Positions 5,384 through 6,183 of a stretch of DNA of 6,183 bases are shown one piece after another. Origin of the DNA: Micromonosporaceae bacterium (GTDB taxonomy: Bacteria; Actinomycetota; Actinomycetes; Mycobacteriales; Micromonosporaceae); the NCBI GenBank assembly GCA_019690055.1, contig JADGGF010000281.1:1-6183 (forward strand). Reading direction: 5' to 3'. Numbering within the stretch: position 1 is the first letter of the stretch; the number at the start of each line of letters is the position of its first letter. A program made the position numbers and the translations under genes. The notes beneath the pieces are model-generated. The model was given only the letters and a program-made list of their open reading frames with translations, made no database searches and was not told the DNA's origin.

Positions 5384-5403
5384 GCGGGGCGGCCGGCGCG
5401 AAC

Positions 5404-5417
5404 TAGGCTGGCGGCCG
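5404..5417 (+). promoter_or_regulatory. Probable leaderless promoter -10 box of the acyltransferase gene
   Basis: TAGGCT (5404-5409) stands seven bases before GTG 5417, and there is no purine-rich ribosome binding site between them, so a leaderless start is likely. The ten bases TAGGCTGGCG are identical to those before the sulfurtransferase gene at 2352. The box supports GTG 5417 as start over GTG codons further in. No convincing -35 is visible. Confidence 0.5.
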
Positions 5418-6183
5418 TGTCGTCCGTCGAGTCGTCCACCGGGTCGTCGACCGGGCCATCGGCTGGGCAGCCGACGGGGCCGGCGCCCGAGCCACCGACC
5501 GGGCCGGTGGCGCCGGAGGACTCGCCCGACGGCTGGGACGTCCTCCTGGCCGACGGTTCCACCGTCCATATCAGACAGATCACGCCGCAGGACGCCGACC
5601 GGGTGGTGGACCTGCACTCCCGGTTCTCGGACCGGACACGCTATCTGCGCTACTTCTCGCCGTACCCGCGCATCCCGGCGCGGGACCTGGCCCGGCTGGT
5701 GAACGTCGACCACCACGACCGGGAGGCGTTCGTGGTCGCGACCGGGGACCGGCTGGTGGCGTTGGGACAGTACGAGCGGCTCGGTCCGTCGTCACCGGAT
5801 GCCGAGGTGGCGTTCGCGGTGGAGGACGCCTACCAGGGGCGCGGGATCGGCACGCTGCTGCTGGAGTACCTCGCGGCGGCGGCGCGCGCGGCCGGGATCT
5901 CCCGGTTCGTGGCCGAGGTGCTGCCGGAGAACCGGCCGATGCTGCGCGTGCTCACCGACGCCGGGTACCAGGTCAGCCGTCAGTTCGCCGACGGCGTGGT
6001 GCACCTGACGTTCCCGATCGAGCCGACCCGGCGGTCGGAGCAGGTGGCCCGGGACCGGGAGCAGCCGGCCGAGGCGGCGTCCATGGCCCGCCTGCTGACC
6101 CCGCGCTCGGTGGCGGTCTACGGCGTCAAGCGGGACGGCACCGGGGCCGGGGCGGCGCTGCTGCGCCACATCGTCGAGGGCGG
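5417..6183 (+). CDS. GNAT / acyl-CoA synthetase-like protein lysine acyltransferase (Pat type), 3' part outside the window
   Basis: The 255 visible residues have three parts. Residues 1-38 are a Ser/Thr/Gly/Pro-rich, probably disordered leader. Residues about 40-200 form a GNAT domain (GSTVHIRQITPQDAD, RTRYLRYFSPYP, then AEVAFAVED, the acetyl-CoA pyrophosphate loop Q140-GRGIG, and NRPMLRVLTDAGY). From about residue 222 the CoA-binding start of an ADP-forming acyl-CoA synthetase domain appears (MARLLTPRSVAVYGVKRDG). GNAT first and synthetase-like second is the layout described for the Streptomyces PatA type of lysine acyltransferase; the Salmonella Pat has the reverse order. These enzymes inactivate acyl-CoA synthetases by acylating the catalytic lysine. 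E130 is the likely general base, by position. Full-length relatives are roughly 900-1000 residues, so most of the gene is missing here. The AcuC deacetylase gene nearby would reverse its action. The synthetase-like part cannot be checked for activity. Confidence 0.88.
   Translation, partial: MSSVESSTGSSTGPSAGQPTGPAPEPPTGPVAPEDSPDGWDVLLADGSTVHIRQITPQDADRVVDLHSRFSDRTRYLRYFSPYPRIPARDLARLVNVDHHDREAFVVATGDRLVALGQYERLGPSSPDAEVAFAVEDAYQGRGIGTLLLEYLAAAARAAGISRFVAEVLPENRPMLRVLTDAGYQVSRQFADGVVHLTFPIEPTRRSEQVARDREQPAEAASMARLLTPRSVAVYGVKRDGTGAGAALLRHIVEG

Noticed and set aside
5364..5397. GC-rich inverted repeat around the marR stop as an intrinsic terminator.
   Set aside because: The arms are simple GGCC/CCGG strings expected by chance at this GC content, the loop is 18 bases, and there is no T-tract.
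3095..5716. Very long open frame on the minus strand (about 870 codons) opposite acuC, the NTF2-like gene and marR.
   Set aside because: It is a GC-bias shadow: it lies antisense to three genes with clear family motifs on other frames, is rich in Arg/Pro/His/Gly, and shows no recognisable domain.

Overview
The window is about 70% or more G+C, uses GTG starts freely, and carries genes whose closest recognisable relatives are actinobacterial: an IdeR-type iron repressor, an N-terminal-PE LigD-like protein, and a GNAT/acyl-CoA-synthetase protein acyltransferase. A filamentous actinomycete is most likely, and the gene style suggests Micromonosporaceae. That placement is inferred from gene content and codon style only. 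The region looks chromosomal. There is no phage, plasmid, insertion-sequence or RNA gene.

Left part (1-1563). A minus-strand gene runs off the left edge and encodes the 3'-phosphoesterase (PE) domain of the bacterial end-joining ligase family. Upstream of it, also on the minus strand, is a small secreted lipoprotein. That lipoprotein gene is bracketed by two copies, in opposite orientation, of a 65-bp intergenic element. Each copy is two 23-bp hairpin-capable units separated by a 19-bp spacer. This is the most unusual non-coding structure in the window.

Middle part (1564-4461). The DtxR/IdeR-family repressor (plus strand) keeps all metal ligands. After a 116-bp gap containing direct and inverted repeats comes a two-gene operon whose reading frames overlap by 4 bp: a tandem-rhodanese 3-mercaptopyruvate sulfurtransferase and an AcuC-type, HDAC-fold deacetylase. 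An 18-bp tandem duplication covers the deacetylase stop codon.

Right part (4462-6183). A small NTF2-fold protein (minus) is divergent from a MarR-family repressor (plus). They share a 46-bp intergenic region in which a leaderless promoter is overlaid by two overlapping perfect palindromes, a good operator candidate. The last gene runs off the right edge. It has a disordered Ser/Thr/Pro/Gly-rich leader, a GNAT domain, and the start of an ADP-forming acyl-CoA-synthetase-like domain, the layout of Pat-type lysine acyltransferases.

Functional links (inferred): the AcuC deacetylase and the Pat-like acyltransferase are a plausible eraser/writer pair for reversible lysine acylation of acyl-CoA synthetases, about 1 kb apart with the MarR/NTF2 pair between them. 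Three genes (sulfurtransferase, NTF2-like, acyltransferase) appear to have leaderless promoters with a TAnnnT -10 box placed almost directly before the start codon.
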